A DNA stretch of 10,433 bases from CAYLSO01 sp964386525 (GTDB lineage Bacteria; Eisenbacteria; RBG-16-71-46; DASYSL01): NCBI GenBank assembly GCA_964386525.1, contig CAYLSO010000192.1, forward strand, positions 1 through 10,433, given 5' to 3'. The notes under the pieces are model-generated. The model did not search any database. It was not told where the DNA came from and saw nothing but the letters and a program-made list of their open reading frames with translations. The position numbers and the translations under genes were made by a program. This document shows, in pieces, positions 9,395-10,433 of the stretch (the stretch's first letter is position 1; each line of letters begins with the position of its first letter).

Positions 9395-10114
9395 TCAGCG
9401 GTAGAGGCCTTTGAGGCTGCCCCAGGTCGTGCGCCGCGTCGGGGTCGGCTGCGCGGGGTCCGGCGCCGGCGCCCCGCCGGGCGCGGTGGAGTCCATCACC
9501 GTCTCGTCGATCCATCGCCAGATGTACCAGCACGTCGAGTCGGCCGGCTGCCCGGGCCCGAGCTCGACCGCCACGTCGCCGCGCACCAGGTAGAAGCGGT
9601 GGGCGTTGCTGGAGACGACCCAGGTCGTCGGCTCGAGGTAAGGACCCTGCGGCACGGCGACGACGATCGCGTCCACCGTCGTCGGCAGCACCTTGTACTT
9701 CGCCGGGTCGCGGCCCTCGGTGTCGTCCAGCGGCTCGGTGCGCGAGAAGGTCAGATCGACGGACGCGGCCGGCGGCATCGTCTTGCCCTGCTGGGTCAGG
9801 CCGCCGCCGAATAGATGGGCCGCCGCCAGCGATTCGTCGATCGCGAACCAGCCGGTGGACCACCGGTTGGCCAGCTCCGGATCGGTCGCGTTGGAGAACT
9901 CGAAGGTGAAATCGCCGGTGAAGAGCGCGGCGAACTCGGGTCCCTTCTTCTGCTCGAAGGCGGCGATGAAGCGCAGGACGGCGTTCTGGGGGGTGTCGTT
10001 GAGCGGCAACTGCGCCGGCGGCGGCTGCGGCGTGCGGTCCGGCTCGGTGGCGCAGGCCGTGCTGAGGGCGAGCGCGGCGGCGAGCAGGAACACCGCGATT
10101 CGACACGATCTCAT
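9395..10114 (-). CDS. Putative lipoprotein with NTF2/SnoaL-like domain (complete paralogue)
   Basis: 239 residues. The N-terminus MRSCRIAVFLLAAALALSTA leads into Cys21, a plausible lipobox (S-T-A-C), so the protein is probably lipid-anchored outside the cytoplasmic membrane. A Pro-rich linker (28-40) follows. Residues 41-205 resemble a nuclear-transport-factor-2-like fold. They open with the helical TPQNAVLRFIAAFEQKKGPE and FAALFTGDFTFEFS, and close with the strands AHRFYLVRGDVAVEL and WYIWRWIDET. A Pro/Thr/Ala-rich linker (208-227) then ends in TTWGSLKGLYR. The fold call is inferred from pattern and no ligand can be named. The ATG at 10112-10114 is preferred over a TTG at 10123 because GAGGAG lies 9 bases upstream of the ATG. 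That site overlaps the stop of the upstream paralogue, so the two are probably cotranscribed and coupled. The gene is convergent with lemA. Confidence 0.75.
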   Translation of the reverse strand: MRSCRIAVFLLAAALALSTACATEPDRTPQPPPAQLPLNDTPQNAVLRFIAAFEQKKGPEFAALFTGDFTFEFSNATDPELANRWSTGWFAIDESLAAAHLFGGGLTQQGKTMPPAASVDLTFSRTEPLDDTEGRDPAKYKVLPTTVDAIVVAVPQGPYLEPTTWVVSSNAHRFYLVRGDVAVELGPGQPADSTCWYIWRWIDETVMDSTAPGGAPAPDPAQPTPTRRTTWGSLKGLYR

Positions 10115-10127
10115 GGCGTCCAACTCC

Positions 10128-10433
10128 TCATCTGTAGGTCGCCTTCAGCCCGCCCCAGGTGGCGTTCTCTGACGCGCGTTCGAGCGCGGCGGCCGGCGCC
10201 ACGTATCCCCGCGTCTCGTCGGCCCACTTCCAGATGTACCAGCGCGTGCTGTCGGCCGGCTGCGTCGCCTTCAGCCCCACCGCCGCGTCGCCCCGCACCA
10301 GGAAGAACCGGTGCGAGTTGTTGGAGATCACGTACTGCGTCGGATCGGTCGCCGGAGGGGTCGGCGGCACGACGAAGACGGCGTCCACCGGCGTGGACAG
10401 TACATGGAACCTCGTCGGATCGCCGCTGTCGGT
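10128..10433 (-). CDS. Second NTF2-like paralogue (5' part cut by window edge)
   Basis: Only the last 101 codons are visible; the start lies beyond the right edge. The frame is open from the edge to the TGA at 10128-10130. Over 74 ungapped residues up to the DET motif, about 42 (57%) match the downstream gene. Shared blocks include HRF-x-LVRGD, QPADST and WYIW-x-W. It ends in NATWGGLKATYR, matching the neighbour's TWGSLKGLYR, after a shorter and different linker. It is therefore a tandem duplicate and presumably also a secreted or lipid-anchored NTF2-like protein, though its N-terminus cannot be checked here. The stop codon is part of TGAGGAG, which also holds the ribosome site of the next gene, 13 bases away. 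Confidence 0.75.
   Translation of the reverse strand, partial: TDSGDPTRFHVLSTPVDAVFVVPPTPPATDPTQYVISNNSHRFFLVRGDAAVGLKATQPADSTRWYIWKWADETRGYVAPAAALERASENATWGGLKATYR

Noticed and set aside
9225..10106. Minus-strand open frame of 293 codons overlapping the lipoprotein gene and the end of lemA
   Set aside because: Low-complexity shadow in a different frame from the lipoprotein gene with its signal sequence and paralogue.
10115..10123. TTG at 10123 as the start of the lipoprotein gene
   Set aside because: It directly abuts the GAGGAG ribosome site with no spacing; the ATG at 10114 has a 9-base spacing.

Overview
The window comes from a very GC-rich bacterium (roughly 70% G+C by eye). It is dominated by a minus-strand F1Fo ATP synthase operon. 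A short plus-strand cell-envelope operon follows, then a minus-strand pair of related lipoprotein-like genes. Nothing points to a phage, plasmid or transposon; the region looks chromosomal. The ATP synthase genes, the TPM/LemA pair and the NTF2-like lipoproteins would suit an uncultured GC-rich lineage such as Candidatus Eisenbacteria, Rokubacteria or a deltaproteobacterial relative. The C-terminal TWG-x-LK motif of the last two genes recalls Eisenbacteria hypothetical proteins, but I cannot assign the phylum from sequence alone.

ATP synthase operon (6856 down to 1, minus strand), in transcription order: atpZ, an atpI-like domain fused in frame to atpB, atpE, atpF, atpH, atpA, atpG and atpD. 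atpD runs off the left edge after 401 codons. The order is the classical one, with a single b-subunit gene. The c subunit carries a carboxylate (Glu59) but lacks the Gln and Ser ligands of Na+-type rings, so proton coupling is expected. The most unusual gene is the 469-residue AtpI-AtpB open frame. An Arg-rich linker and an extra hydrophobic helix join the two parts and would correct the membrane topology of the fusion. Several intercistronic hairpins and very unequal ribosome-binding sites (very strong at atpE, absent at atpG) look like devices for setting subunit stoichiometry.

Divergent spacer (6857-7115): 259 bases, no gene. It should hold the promoters of both operons. It contains a 6-bp-stem hairpin, an 11-bp direct repeat and a 12-bp palindrome.

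Plus-strand operon (7116-9325): a nucleotidyltransferase-fold protein with an altered DxD motif (D-x-N), a secreted and membrane-anchored TPM-domain protein with a poly-Gly tail encoded by nine GGC codons, and LemA. TPM and LemA are common neighbours. The nucleotidyltransferase-like gene, only 8 bases upstream of the TPM start, is the less usual partner. A 9-bp-stem hairpin lies between the TPM gene and lemA.

Minus-strand pair (10433-9395): two tandem paralogues convergent with lemA, the first cut by the right edge. The complete one has a lipoprotein signal and an NTF2/SnoaL-like layout. The two share about 57% identity over 74 aligned residues and a conserved C-terminal tail motif.
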